DNA of 64,000 nt, from positions 1-64,000 of the forward strand of contig NZ_RBRE01000010.1 of assembly GCF_003700275.1 (NCBI RefSeq). Direction: 5' to 3'. Below are positions 1 to 9,378 of the stretch, piece by piece. The translations under genes were made by a program, and so were the position numbers. Under the pieces are notes generated by a model. The model was not told the DNA's origin. It saw nothing but the letters and a program-made list of their open reading frames with translations, and ran no database searches. This DNA is from Pseudomonas cichorii. Lineage in GTDB: Bacteria; Pseudomonadota; Gammaproteobacteria; Pseudomonadales; Pseudomonadaceae. How positions within the stretch are numbered: position 1 is the stretch's first letter; every line of letters starts with the position of its first letter.

Positions 1-650
1 AGCGTGGCCGGTTTCGGTTTTGACGCCATGGCCTGGGAAGTCTGGCCAGCCTTGTGCGCCGGCGCGACCTTGCACTTGCCGCCTGCCGATGTCAGCAACG
101 AACAGCTCGATGCGTTGCTCGACTGGTGGCTGGCCCAACCGCTGCAAGTGGCGTTCCTGTCCACGCCGGTGGCCGAATATGCGTTCAGTCGTGAGTTGCG
201 CCATCCAACCCTGAAAACCCTGTTGATCGGTGGCGACCGCCTGCGCCAGTTCCATCGCGATCCGGGCTTTGCCGTGATCAACAACTACGGCCCGACCGAA
301 TCCACCGTCGTAGCCACTTCGGGCCGCTTGCTGCCCGATGGCAGTCTGGATATCGGCAAGCCGATTGCCAATACCCAGGTGTACTTGCTGGACGAACACC
401 AGCAACTGGTGCCGTTCGGGGTTGCCGGTGAGCTGTATGTGGGCGGTGACGGCGTGGCCCGTGGTTACCTGAATCGTGCGGAAATGACCGCCGAACGCTT
501 CCTCGATGATCCTTTCAGCCAGCAACCGGGCGCTCGCATGTACCGCACTGGCGACCTGGCGCGCTGGAATGCCGACGGCACTCTGGATTATCTGGGCCGC
601 AACGACGATCAGGTGAAGATCCGTGGCGTGCGAATCGAACTGGGCGAAAT
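1..650. repeat. Intragenic direct repeat, copy 1 (Leu adenylation core)
   Basis: This stretch aligns with 3178-3827 at a constant offset of 3177 bases with no indel that I can see. It covers A4 through A8 of the first leucine adenylation domain. Most differences are third-position changes. It is a module-duplication or gene-conversion repeat inside the NRPS, not a mobile element. Confidence 0.75.
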
Positions 651-3600
651 CGAAAGCCAGTTGGGTTTGCTGCCGGGTATCGAAGAAGCCCTGGTGCTGG
701 CGCGGGAAGACGAACCGGGCCAGTCGCGACTGGTGGCCTATTTCATCGAACAGGCCAATGCCACGGCGAATTCGGTCAGCGAACTGCGCGCTGCATTACT
801 GACCACGCTGCCGGGCTATATGGTGCCGAGCGCCTTTGTCCGCCTCGATGCCTGGCCGCTGACGGCCAACGGCAAGGTCGACCGGCGTGCCTTGCCGGTG
901 CCGGATCGCGATGCATTGCCAGGTCGCGACTACGAGGCGCCGCAAGGCCAGCTGGAAACCGATCTGGCGCAGATCTGGAGCGAGTTGTTACAGGTTGAGC
1001 AGGTCGGTCGTCACGACAACTTCTTTGAGTTGGGCGGGCATTCGCTGCTGGCCGTTACCCTGGTTGCGCGCATGCGTCGTCTCGGGCTGGATGCGGATAT
1101 CCGCGTCCTGTTCGCCCAGCCGACCCTCGCGGCTCTGGCCAATGGCATCGGCACGCATTCCAGCGTGCAAGTGCCGGCCAACCTGATCACCACGGATTGT
1201 GTGCGGATCACTCCGCAGCTGTTGCCGCTGGTCAAGCTGGAACAGCCTGCCATCGACCGCATCGTCGCCAGCATTCCCGGCGGCACCGCCAATGTGCAGG
1301 ACATCTACCCGCTTGGGCCGCTGCAGGCCGGTATCTTCTACCATTACCTGTCTTCGGTTGGGGACGATCCCTATCGTCTGCAGGCGCGCTTTGCGTTTGC
1401 CGACCGCGAGCGGCTGAATGCCTTCTGCGCGGCCTTGCAGCGGGTCATCGCGCGCAACGACGTGCTGCGCACTTCGCTGTGCTGGGAAGGTCTGGAAACA
1501 CCGGTGCAGGTGGTCTGGCGCAATGCCGAGCTGCCGGTCGTCGAAGTGCCGCTGGCGGCCTTGAGCGACGCCGAGCCGCTGGAACTGGATCAGGCGCCGC
1601 TTCTGCGCCTGGTGCATGCCGACGATCCGGACAACCAGCGCATCGTCGCAGTGCTGCTGTTCCATCACCTGATCATGGATCACATGGCGCTGGAACTGCT
1701 GAGCCACGAGCTGCAAGCCGTACTGCTCGGCCTCGAAGCGCAGTTGCCCGAGCCCGTGCCGTACCGCAATTACATCGCTCAGGCCTTGCTGGGGCCGGGT
1801 GATGAAGCCCATGAAGCGTTCTTCCGCGAGCAACTGGGCGACCTCGACGAGCCGACCCTGCCTTACGGCCAGGCGTCGCTGCCCGGCACTGAGGTGCCCG
1901 GCGAAGCCCGTCAGCGTCTGGATGCAGCCTTGTCGCGTCGTGTTCGCGATCAGGCCCGGCAACTGGGTGTCAGCGCCGCAAGTCTGATGCACCTGGCCTG
2001 GGCTCAGGTACTGGGCCATCTGTCCGGTCGCGACAAGGTGGTGTTCGGTACGGTACTGCTTGGTCGTCTGCAAGGCGGGGAAGGTGTGGAGCGTACGCTG
2101 GGAGTGTTCATCAACACCTTGCCGTTGCGTATCGACCTGGGTGAGCAACCGGTTCGTGACGTGGTGCTGCAGACTCACCGGCGCCTGACCGGGCTGTTCG
2201 CCCACGAACATGCGCCGTTGGCCCTGGCTCAGCGTTGCAGTGCCTTGCCTGCGGGGGCGCCGTTGTTCAGCGCGCTGTTCAACTATCGCCACAGCTCGGC
2301 ACCGCAAGCTACTGACGAAGCAGCCAGCACTGCCTGGCAGGGCATCGAACTGTTGCAGGCCGAAGAGCGCAGCAGTTATCCGCTGACCCTCAGCGTCGAT
2401 GATCTGGGCGAGGACTTCGAGTTGAGCGCGCTGACCTCGGCAGGCATTGATGCGCGACGCATCTGTGCCTATCTGGTCAATGCCATGCACAGCTTGATGC
2501 AGGCTCTTGAACAGGCACCGCAGACGCCGGTGGAGACACTGGATATTCTGCCGGTTGCCGAGCGGGTCGAACTGCTGGAGGTCTTCAATGCCCACCAGGC
2601 CGAGCATGAAACCGTACTGACGATCCATCAGCGCATCGAACGGCAGGCGGTCCTGCAACCCGATGCCATCGCCGCGCAAGTGGGCGGTCAATACCTCAGC
2701 TACAGCGAGTTGAACCACCGCGCCAATGCGTTGGCTCATCATCTGATCGGCCTGGGTGTACGTCCGGACGATCGCGTGGCGGTGCTCGCCCGGCGTGGCC
2801 TGGAAACCCTGGTCGGCCTGCTGGCGGTGCTCAAGGCCGGGGCAGGTTATGTTCCGGTCGATCCGGCGCATCCGGACGAGCGTATTGCTTATCTGCTGGA
2901 AAACAGCGCGCCAAGCGTGGTGCTGACCCAGTTCGATCTGTTGCAGCGTCTGCCACAAGTCGCGGTGCCGGTGATTGCCCTCGACAATCCGGACTGGCCT
3001 GCCCATGCAGGCAATCCACAGGTTGCAGGCCTGACCTCCGGTCATCTGGCCTATGTGATCTATACCTCGGGCTCTACCGGGCTGCCCAAAGGCGTGATGG
3101 TCGAACACCACACCTTGAGCAACCTGGTGGACTGGCATTGCCAGGCCTTCGACCTGCACGCCGGCAGCCACACCGCCAGCGTCGCCGGTTTTGGCTTCGA
3201 TGCCATGGCCTGGGAAGTCTGGCCAGCGCTGTGCGCAGGTGCCGTGCTGCATATTCCGCCGAGCGAAATCGAGAACGAACAGCTCGATGCGCTGCTCGAC
3301 TGGTGGCTGGCCCAGCCGCTGCAGGTGGCGTTCCTGCCGACGCCGGTGGCCGAGTATGCGTTCAGCCGCGAGCTGCGCCATCCGACCTTGCGCACCCTGC
3401 TGATTGGTGGTGACCGTCTGCGCAATTTCAACCGCGATCCCGGCTTTGCGGTGGTCAACAACTACGGTCCGACCGAAGCCACGGTGGTGGCCAGTTCCGG
3501 GACCATGGAAGTGGGCGGCGTGCTGCATATCGGCAAGCCGGTCAGCAATGCCCGCTTGTATGTCCTCAACGAGCGGCAGCAGCCTGTGGCGCTCGGTGTG

Positions 3601-6072
3601 CATGGCGAGTTGTACATCGGCGGTGCCGGTGTTGCCCGTGGCTATCTGAACCGTCCGGACCTGACTGCCGAACGCTTCCTCGATGACCCGTTCAGCGAAC
3701 AGCCGCAGGCGCGCATGTACCGCACCGGTGACCTGGTGCGCTGGCTGGCCGACGGCACGCTGGAGTATCTGGGGCGTAACGACGATCAGGTGAAGATTCG
3801 CGGTGTGCGTATCGAGCTCGGGGAAATCGAGCAACAACTGGCGCTATGCCCGGGTGTTGGCGAAGTGGTGGTGCTGACCCAGCGCCTGGAGCAGGGCGCG
3901 TTGCGTCTGGTGGCGTATTTCACTCGCCTGGATCCAGCACTCGATGGCGCCATGTTGCGCACCCATCTGCTGGGTCGCCTGCCGGAATACATGGTGCCGG
4001 CTGCCTATGTCGGCCTCGATGCATTGCCACTGACCCAGAACGGCAAGGTCGACCGCAGGGCGCTACCGATGCCAAGTCTCGACGCCATGGCGACCGCGAC
4101 CTATCAGGCTCCGGCGACACCGCTGGAAGAGCGCCTGGCCGAACTGTGGGCCGAGGTGCTGGAAGTCGAGCGGATCGGGCGTCACGACAGTTTCTTCGAG
4201 CTGGGCGGGCATTCGCTGTCGGCAATCCGGCTGGTCAGCCTGATCCAGAAGTCCGGCGTGCCACTGAGTCTGGCCGAGCTGTTCCAGCACTCCAGCATCG
4301 CGGCGCTGGCCGGTCTGCTCGACCAGCGTCCGGCAGGTCCGACAGCCGCCGAAGAAGTCATCACGGTGCGCGCGGATGGCAACCAGCCGCCGCTGTTCCT
4401 GATTCATGACTTCACGGGGCTGGATGCCTACTTCCCGGTATTGGGCCGTCATCTGGACGGTGATTTCCCGATCTACGGACTGCCGGGCATCGGCCTGGGC
4501 GAGCCGCAGTTGCGCACCATCGAATGCCTGGCGGCGCGTCTGGTCGAGCGGATTCGTGGCGTACAGCCGCAGGGCCCTTATCGTCTGGCCGGCTGGTCGT
4601 TCGGTGGCGTGCTGGCTTATGAAGTGGCTACGCAACTGTTGGGGATGGACGAAAAGGTCGGTTTCCTCGGCCTGATCGACAGCTACGTGCCGCGCCTGAC
4701 CGATCAGGGCAAGGCACGCTGGCAGGGGCCGAACCTGCTGGAGCGGCAATTGCTGTCGCACTGCACTGCGCACTGGAAAGCCCAGGGCGAGGCGGGTGTT
4801 GTGCCGCTGGCGCGTCTGGCTTCGATTCTGGAGCAACCGGCAATGCCGGGCTTCGAGGCGCTGCTGTTGCTGTGCCGCAACGAGCAACTGCTGTATCCGG
4901 AGCTGGCGCAGGCCAGCGACGCGCAATTGCAGCATTACCTGGAGCGGGAAGTGGCCCACGGTCAGGCGCTGGCTCATTACCGACTGGAGCCTGTCAGCCT
5001 GCCGGTGCATCTGTTCTGTGCCGACGAACGCCCAATGGCACCGGTTGGTACCAGTGCGACGCTTGGCTGGGCCGAGGCCTTGCAGGCAGAGCAGATATAC
5101 AGCATCAGCGTGCCGGGCGATCACCAGAGCATGATGCAGGCGCCGAATGTGCAAGTGCTCGGCCAGGCCATCGCTCAGGTGCTGGCGGCTGAGCCTGTCA
5201 GGGCGCCTGCAGCACCGGCCTATCAGGCATTGCTGGCAATCCAGAGTGGCAAGGGCGGGAAGACTCCGTTGTTCTGCGTCCCGGGTGCCGGTGACAGTGT
5301 CACCAGCTTTATCGGCCTGGTCGAAGCCTTTGGGCCGGACTGGCCGATCTACGGCATGCAGCCGCGTGGCCTGGATGGGCGCAGTGTTCCGCATCGCAGT
5401 GTCGAGGCGGCGGCAGAGCGTTATATGCAAGAGATCGAGGATTTCTATCCGCAAGGTCCATTGCATCTGGTCGGGCATTCGTTTGGCGGATGGGCAGCGC
5501 ATGCCATGGCAGTGAAGCTGCAGGCAAGTGGCCGCGAAGTTGCGTCCCTGACCCTGATCGACAGCGAAGCACCTGGTGGCGATGGTTTGTGCAGCAAGCC
5601 TTACACCACGACGGCGGCCCTCAAGGAACTGATCGAGGCGCTGCAGATATCCAGCGGCAAACGCCTGGATATCGACCCGCAGAGCTTCGTTGCCAGCGAC
5701 GACAGCACCCAGTTGCGTCTGCTGCAGGAAGCCATGGTACGTGTCGGTCTGTTGCCGCCACGCCTGGCGCCACAGGCGCTGCATGGCATCTTCCGGACCT
5801 TCGCCAGTGCCCTGCGCACTGTGTACCGCCCGGGCCAGGGTTATACCGGCCCGGCCAGCCTGGTGCGCGTGACGGACACCCGCCTGGATGCCGAGGGCAA
5901 CCTGCTGGAACAGGCCGCCATGGCGGTCGGCTGGCAGCACCTGTTGCCGCAACTGGCGATCTGGGACGGACCAGGTAACCACTTCAGCATCCTCAAGGCT
6001 CCGGACGTCTACAGCCTCGCGGCCTGGTGGTACGACCGGCAGTCCATCGTGGTCGAGGAAACGCTGTCATGA
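1..6072 (+). CDS. Linear lipopeptide NRPS, 3' part (A-T-C-A-T-TE-TE), syringafactin/cichofactin type
   Basis: Partial gene: the frame is open from the left edge, entering an adenylation domain near motif A4, and stops at 6070-6072. Domains in order are A (to about nt 930), T (Ser codon 1042), C (YPLGPLQ near 1303; HHLIMDH near 1666), A (about 2620-4070), T (Ser codon 4213), TE1 (GWSFGG, Ser 4597) and TE2 (GHSFGG, Ser 5479). Both A domains read by eye as DAWFLGNVVK, the classic leucine code, so the product ends in Leu-Leu. Two tandem thioesterases ending a Leu-Leu synthetase, followed by a MacA/MacB pair, match the SyfB/CifB layout of linear syringafactin/cichofactin lipopeptides (established knowledge). 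TE1 and TE2 presumably release the peptide. There is no epimerization domain in the visible part, so any D-residues would have to come from dual C/E domains. The syf or cif identity is inferred, so no symbol is given. Confidence 0.9.
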   Translation, partial: SVAGFGFDAMAWEVWPALCAGATLHLPPADVSNEQLDALLDWWLAQPLQVAFLSTPVAEYAFSRELRHPTLKTLLIGGDRLRQFHRDPGFAVINNYGPTESTVVATSGRLLPDGSLDIGKPIANTQVYLLDEHQQLVPFGVAGELYVGGDGVARGYLNRAEMTAERFLDDPFSQQPGARMYRTGDLARWNADGTLDYLGRNDDQVKIRGVRIELGEIESQLGLLPGIEEALVLAREDEPGQSRLVAYFIEQANATANSVSELRAALLTTLPGYMVPSAFVRLDAWPLTANGKVDRRALPVPDRDALPGRDYEAPQGQLETDLAQIWSELLQVEQVGRHDNFFELGGHSLLAVTLVARMRRLGLDADIRVLFAQPTLAALANGIGTHSSVQVPANLITTDCVRITPQLLPLVKLEQPAIDRIVASIPGGTANVQDIYPLGPLQAGIFYHYLSSVGDDPYRLQARFAFADRERLNAFCAALQRVIARNDVLRTSLCWEGLETPVQVVWRNAELPVVEVPLAALSDAEPLELDQAPLLRLVHADDPDNQRIVAVLLFHHLIMDHMALELLSHELQAVLLGLEAQLPEPVPYRNYIAQALLGPGDEAHEAFFREQLGDLDEPTLPYGQASLPGTEVPGEARQRLDAALSRRVRDQARQLGVSAASLMHLAWAQVLGHLSGRDKVVFGTVLLGRLQGGEGVERTLGVFINTLPLRIDLGEQPVRDVVLQTHRRLTGLFAHEHAPLALAQRCSALPAGAPLFSALFNYRHSSAPQATDEAASTAWQGIELLQAEERSSYPLTLSVDDLGEDFELSALTSAGIDARRICAYLVNAMHSLMQALEQAPQTPVETLDILPVAERVELLEVFNAHQAEHETVLTIHQRIERQAVLQPDAIAAQVGGQYLSYSELNHRANALAHHLIGLGVRPDDRVAVLARRGLETLVGLLAVLKAGAGYVPVDPAHPDERIAYLLENSAPSVVLTQFDLLQRLPQVAVPVIALDNPDWPAHAGNPQVAGLTSGHLAYVIYTSGSTGLPKGVMVEHHTLSNLVDWHCQAFDLHAGSHTASVAGFGFDAMAWEVWPALCAGAVLHIPPSEIENEQLDALLDWWLAQPLQVAFLPTPVAEYAFSRELRHPTLRTLLIGGDRLRNFNRDPGFAVVNNYGPTEATVVASSGTMEVGGVLHIGKPVSNARLYVLNERQQPVALGVHGELYIGGAGVARGYLNRPDLTAERFLDDPFSEQPQARMYRTGDLVRWLADGTLEYLGRNDDQVKIRGVRIELGEIEQQLALCPGVGEVVVLTQRLEQGALRLVAYFTRLDPALDGAMLRTHLLGRLPEYMVPAAYVGLDALPLTQNGKVDRRALPMPSLDAMATATYQAPATPLEERLAELWAEVLEVERIGRHDSFFELGGHSLSAIRLVSLIQKSGVPLSLAELFQHSSIAALAGLLDQRPAGPTAAEEVITVRADGNQPPLFLIHDFTGLDAYFPVLGRHLDGDFPIYGLPGIGLGEPQLRTIECLAARLVERIRGVQPQGPYRLAGWSFGGVLAYEVATQLLGMDEKVGFLGLIDSYVPRLTDQGKARWQGPNLLERQLLSHCTAHWKAQGEAGVVPLARLASILEQPAMPGFEALLLLCRNEQLLYPELAQASDAQLQHYLEREVAHGQALAHYRLEPVSLPVHLFCADERPMAPVGTSATLGWAEALQAEQIYSISVPGDHQSMMQAPNVQVLGQAIAQVLAAEPVRAPAAPAYQALLAIQSGKGGKTPLFCVPGAGDSVTSFIGLVEAFGPDWPIYGMQPRGLDGRSVPHRSVEAAAERYMQEIEDFYPQGPLHLVGHSFGGWAAHAMAVKLQASGREVASLTLIDSEAPGGDGLCSKPYTTTAALKELIEALQISSGKRLDIDPQSFVASDDSTQLRLLQEAMVRVGLLPPRLAPQALHGIFRTFASALRTVYRPGQGYTGPASLVRVTDTRLDAEGNLLEQAAMAVGWQHLLPQLAIWDGPGNHFSILKAPDVYSLAAWWYDRQSIVVEETLS
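3178..3827. repeat. Intragenic direct repeat, copy 2 (Leu adenylation core)
   Basis: This is the partner of the repeat at the left edge, at the same offset of 3177 bases throughout. It encodes the same region of the second leucine adenylation domain and has identical specificity residues. Confidence 0.75.
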
Positions 6073-6085
6073 CGCCGTGAAGGAA

Positions 6086-6119
6086 GGAGCTGGTCCCGCA
6101 GTCTGGTGCGGGACGCTCC
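6086..6119. other. Intergenic stem-loop between the lipopeptide NRPS and macA-like gene
   Basis: The inverted repeat has arms GGAGC-TG-GTCCCGCA and TGCGGGAC-GCTCC around a six-base loop: 13 paired bases with a two-base bulge. No T-run follows, so it is not a classic intrinsic terminator. It may attenuate or stabilise the transcript between synthetase and exporter. It sits in the only gap (119 bases) of this operon. Confidence 0.45.
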
Positions 6120-6191
6120 GCTGCACAGTAAATCGCAAAGTCAGTCGTCGCCCCGCCTGGGGGCACGATCTTCAAGTCTCAGTGGGCATCT

Positions 6192-7343
6192 ATGAACAAG
6201 TCGAAATTGCGTAAGGTTGGATTGGGCACTGCTCTGGTATTGGTTGCAGGTGCCGTGCTGTATGCCATCGAGGCCCCGGCCAAGCCGCCGACCTACATCA
6301 CCGCCAGGGTCGAGCGAAGCGACATCGAAAACGCGGTACTGGCCACCGGGGTGCTGGAAGGCATCAAGCAGGTAGACGTCGGTGCTCAGGTTTCAGGGCA
6401 ATTGAAGTCGCTCAAGGTCAAGCTTGGCGACAAGGTCACCAAAGGCCAGTGGCTGGCCGAGATCGACCCGCTGGTGCTGCGCAACACCTTGCGTCAGGCC
6501 GAAGTCGACGAGGATAAACTGCAGGCTGATCGGCTCTCTGCCGTGGCCCAGATGAAGCAGGCCAAGCGTCTGTATGATCGCTACAAGGAATTACAGACCG
6601 ATCAGTCTATTTCCCGTCAGGACTTCGAGAATGCCGAGTCCGACTATGAAGTTCAGCGGGCCAACGTCAGCGCTCTGGAAGCGCAGATCAAGAGTGCGCA
6701 GGTGCAGATCGACACCGCCAAGGTCAACCTGGGCTATACCCGGATCGTCGCGCCCATCGACGGCGATGTGGTCGGTATCGTGACTCAGGAAGGCCAGACT
6801 GTAATCGCCCAGCAACTGGCACCGGTACTGCTCAAGCTGGCAGATCTGGACACCATGACCATCAAGGCGCAGGTTTCCGAAGCGGACGTCATCCATATCA
6901 GCACCGGCCAGGAGGTCTACTTCACGATTCTGGGCGAAGACAAGCGTTACTACGCCAAGCTGCGCGGCACCGAGCCTGCGCCGCAGGATTATCTGGAAAC
7001 CGAAAGCGGCAGTTCGTCCTCCAAGCAGAATTCGGCGGTCTTCTATAACGCGCTGTTCGAGGTGCCGAACCTCGATCACCGCCTGCGCATTTCCATGACC
7101 GCCCAGGTGCGGATCGTCCTCGACACCGCCAAGGGCGCACTGAGCATGCCGGTGGCGGCACTGGGCGCACGCCACGCCGAGGGTTCCTACACCGTGCGTG
7201 TGCTGGACAAGGGCGGCTTCGCTCAGGAGCGCAAGGTTCAGACCGGTATCAACAATAACGTTCAGGTGGAGATCAAGGACGGACTTGCCGAAGGTGACCA
7301 GGTGGTGATCGCCGATCCGTCAGCGACCGTGGCGGGGTCATGA
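6192..7343 (+). CDS. macA: MacA-like periplasmic adaptor of lipopeptide exporter
   Basis: This 383-residue protein is a membrane fusion protein of the HlyD/MacA/PvdR family. A single N-terminal membrane segment or signal anchor (about residues 8-26) is followed by a lipoyl-like region (IKQVDVGAQVSGQL), a long helical hairpin (about 95-185) with a heptad-like character, and beta-barrel segments. It would link an inner-membrane MacB-type ABC permease to an outer-membrane channel. Its TGA overlaps the ATG of the next gene (ATGA), which indicates translational coupling. Lying directly after the synthetase, it corresponds in position to SyfC of the syringafactin locus, whose job is lipopeptide export (inference from context). 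The start ATG at 6192 is the first in frame and opens a good signal anchor. Confidence 0.9.
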   Translation: MNKSKLRKVGLGTALVLVAGAVLYAIEAPAKPPTYITARVERSDIENAVLATGVLEGIKQVDVGAQVSGQLKSLKVKLGDKVTKGQWLAEIDPLVLRNTLRQAEVDEDKLQADRLSAVAQMKQAKRLYDRYKELQTDQSISRQDFENAESDYEVQRANVSALEAQIKSAQVQIDTAKVNLGYTRIVAPIDGDVVGIVTQEGQTVIAQQLAPVLLKLADLDTMTIKAQVSEADVIHISTGQEVYFTILGEDKRYYAKLRGTEPAPQDYLETESGSSSSKQNSAVFYNALFEVPNLDHRLRISMTAQVRIVLDTAKGALSMPVAALGARHAEGSYTVRVLDKGGFAQERKVQTGINNNVQVEIKDGLAEGDQVVIADPSATVAGS

Positions 7344-9349
7344 GCATGAACCAGAAGGTAGAGGTTGCCGCGCTGCACGAGACGACGATCCAGCCGGGCA
7401 ACCCGATTCTGCACCTTGAGGGCGTGAGCCGCAGCTTCATGGCCGGCGACCGGGAGTTTCTGGCGCTCAAACACATTGATCTGGCGATTCATGCCGGTGA
7501 ACTGGTGGCGATTATCGGTGCCTCGGGTTCGGGTAAATCGACCCTGATGAACATTCTCGGTTGCCTGGACCATGCCAGCAGCGGCAGCTACAAAGTCAAC
7601 GGCCAGGAAACCCGTGACCTGGATGACGAAGCGCTGGCGGCGTTGCGCCGTGACCATTTCGGCTTCATTTTCCAGCGTTATCACTTGCTGCCGCACCTGG
7701 ATGCAGTGCGTAACGTCGAGATTCCGGCGGTTTATGCCGGATCCTCACAGGCACAGCGCCACAAGCGTGCCGAAGAACTATTGACCCGCCTTGGCCTGGC
7801 AGGGCACCTGGCGCACAGGCCGAGCCAGATGTCCGGTGGCCAGCAGCAGCGGGTCAGTATTGCCCGGGCATTGATGAACGGTGGCCAGGTCATCCTCGCC
7901 GACGAACCGACCGGTGCCCTCGATACTGCCAGCGGCAAGGAAGTGATGAACATCCTGCTGGAGCTGCATGCTCTGGGCCACACGGTCATTCTGGTGACCC
8001 ACGACCCCAAGGTGGCGGCCAATGCCGAGCGGATCATCGAGGTCAGCGACGGCGAAATCATCAGCGACCAGCGCACGGTCCAGAAAACCCAGTCTGCACC
8101 CGAGCCCGAAGCGGCATCGCAGCATGCCGCAGTCGGGCGTTTCGGGGTCAGCTTCGGGTTGTTCCGCGAAGCCTTCAACATGGCCTGGATCGCTTTGATC
8201 TCGCACCGCATGCGCACCTTGCTGACCATGCTCGGGATTGTCATCGGCATCACCTCGGTGGTGTCGATCTCGGCGATAGGCGAGGGTGCCAAGCGCTACG
8301 TGCTCAAGGACATCCAGGCTATCGGCAGCAACACCATCGATATCTACGCCGGCAGCAACTTTGGCGACAGCCGGGCCAAGTCCATCGAAACGCTGTTGCC
8401 GTCCGATGTCACTGCACTCAACCAGATGTATTACATCGACAGCGCCACCCCGGTGGTCGGTCGCAGCATGCTGGTGCGCTACCGCAATATCGACGTCGAT
8501 GCCCAGCTCAATGGTGTCAGCAGCCGCTACTTCCAGGTACGCAATATCCAGTTGGCGTCGGGCATCACCTTCAATGAACAGGATGCGCGGCGCCAGGCCC
8601 AGGTCGTGGTGCTGGACCACAATACCGCGCAACGCCTGTTCGGACCGGGCGTCAATCCGCTGGGGCAAGTGATCCTGATCGGCAACCTGCCATGCACGGT
8701 GATTGGCGTCACCAGCGATCACAAGAACCTGTTCATCGCCGGTAACACCCTGAATATCTGGATGCCCTATGAAACGGCTGCCGGGCGTGTGCTTGGCCAG
8801 CGTCATCTGGACAGCATCAGCGTGCGGGTCAAGGACGGCATGCCGAGCAAGCAGGTGGAAGAAGAGATCAAGGCCTTGATGCTGCAACGTCATGGCACCA
8901 AGGATTTCTTTACCAACAACCTCGACAGCGTAATGCAGACGGTACAGAAAACCAGCCGCTCACTGACCTTGCTGCTGTCGCTGATTGCGGTGATTTCCCT
9001 GGTGGTCGGCGGGATCGGGGTGATGAACATCATGCTGGTATCGGTTACCGAGCGGACCCGCGAGATCGGCATCCGCATGGCCGTCGGCGCTCGCCAGTCG
9101 GATATCCGTCAGCAGTTCCTGGTGGAGGCGGTGATGGTCTGTCTGATCGGCGGGGTCATCGGTATCGCCTTGTCCTACGGGATCGGCTACCTGTTCACGC
9201 TGTTCGTCAAACAATGGGAAATGGTGTTTTCCCCGGCATCGATCGTAACGGCCTTTGCCTGTTCGACATTGATCGGCGTGCTGTTCGGCTTTGTACCGGC
9301 ACGCAATGCCGCACGGCTGGACCCTATCGAGGCCTTGGCGCGGGACTGA
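7340..9349 (+). CDS. macB: MacB-like ABC transporter, ATPase-permease fusion
   Basis: This 669-residue protein has an N-terminal ATPase and a C-terminal MacB-type permease. The ATPase has Walker A GASGSGKST (residues 60-68), signature SGGQQQR near 165 and Walker B ILADEPTGALD. The first membrane helix lies near 285-310, followed by a large periplasmic domain (about 310-545) and three C-terminal membrane helices. MacB-type proteins act as mechanotransmission pumps moving substrates from the periplasm through a TolC-like channel; no outer-membrane protein gene is present here. The ATG overlaps the stop of the adaptor gene. Context makes it the likely lipopeptide exporter (SyfD/PvdT-like); a macrolide pump is the alternative reading of the same family. 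Confidence 0.92.
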   Translation: MSMNQKVEVAALHETTIQPGNPILHLEGVSRSFMAGDREFLALKHIDLAIHAGELVAIIGASGSGKSTLMNILGCLDHASSGSYKVNGQETRDLDDEALAALRRDHFGFIFQRYHLLPHLDAVRNVEIPAVYAGSSQAQRHKRAEELLTRLGLAGHLAHRPSQMSGGQQQRVSIARALMNGGQVILADEPTGALDTASGKEVMNILLELHALGHTVILVTHDPKVAANAERIIEVSDGEIISDQRTVQKTQSAPEPEAASQHAAVGRFGVSFGLFREAFNMAWIALISHRMRTLLTMLGIVIGITSVVSISAIGEGAKRYVLKDIQAIGSNTIDIYAGSNFGDSRAKSIETLLPSDVTALNQMYYIDSATPVVGRSMLVRYRNIDVDAQLNGVSSRYFQVRNIQLASGITFNEQDARRQAQVVVLDHNTAQRLFGPGVNPLGQVILIGNLPCTVIGVTSDHKNLFIAGNTLNIWMPYETAAGRVLGQRHLDSISVRVKDGMPSKQVEEEIKALMLQRHGTKDFFTNNLDSVMQTVQKTSRSLTLLLSLIAVISLVVGGIGVMNIMLVSVTERTREIGIRMAVGARQSDIRQQFLVEAVMVCLIGGVIGIALSYGIGYLFTLFVKQWEMVFSPASIVTAFACSTLIGVLFGFVPARNAARLDPIEALARD

Positions 9350-9378
9350 CCGCGCCTGTACCTGTCGTGTCCATGGTC

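Noticed and set aside
988..3837. Very long open frame antisense to the lipopeptide NRPS (minus strand)
   Set aside because: It is a shadow of high-GC codon usage: composition is rich in Gln, Arg and His, no domain is recognisable, and the opposite strand has complete NRPS motifs.
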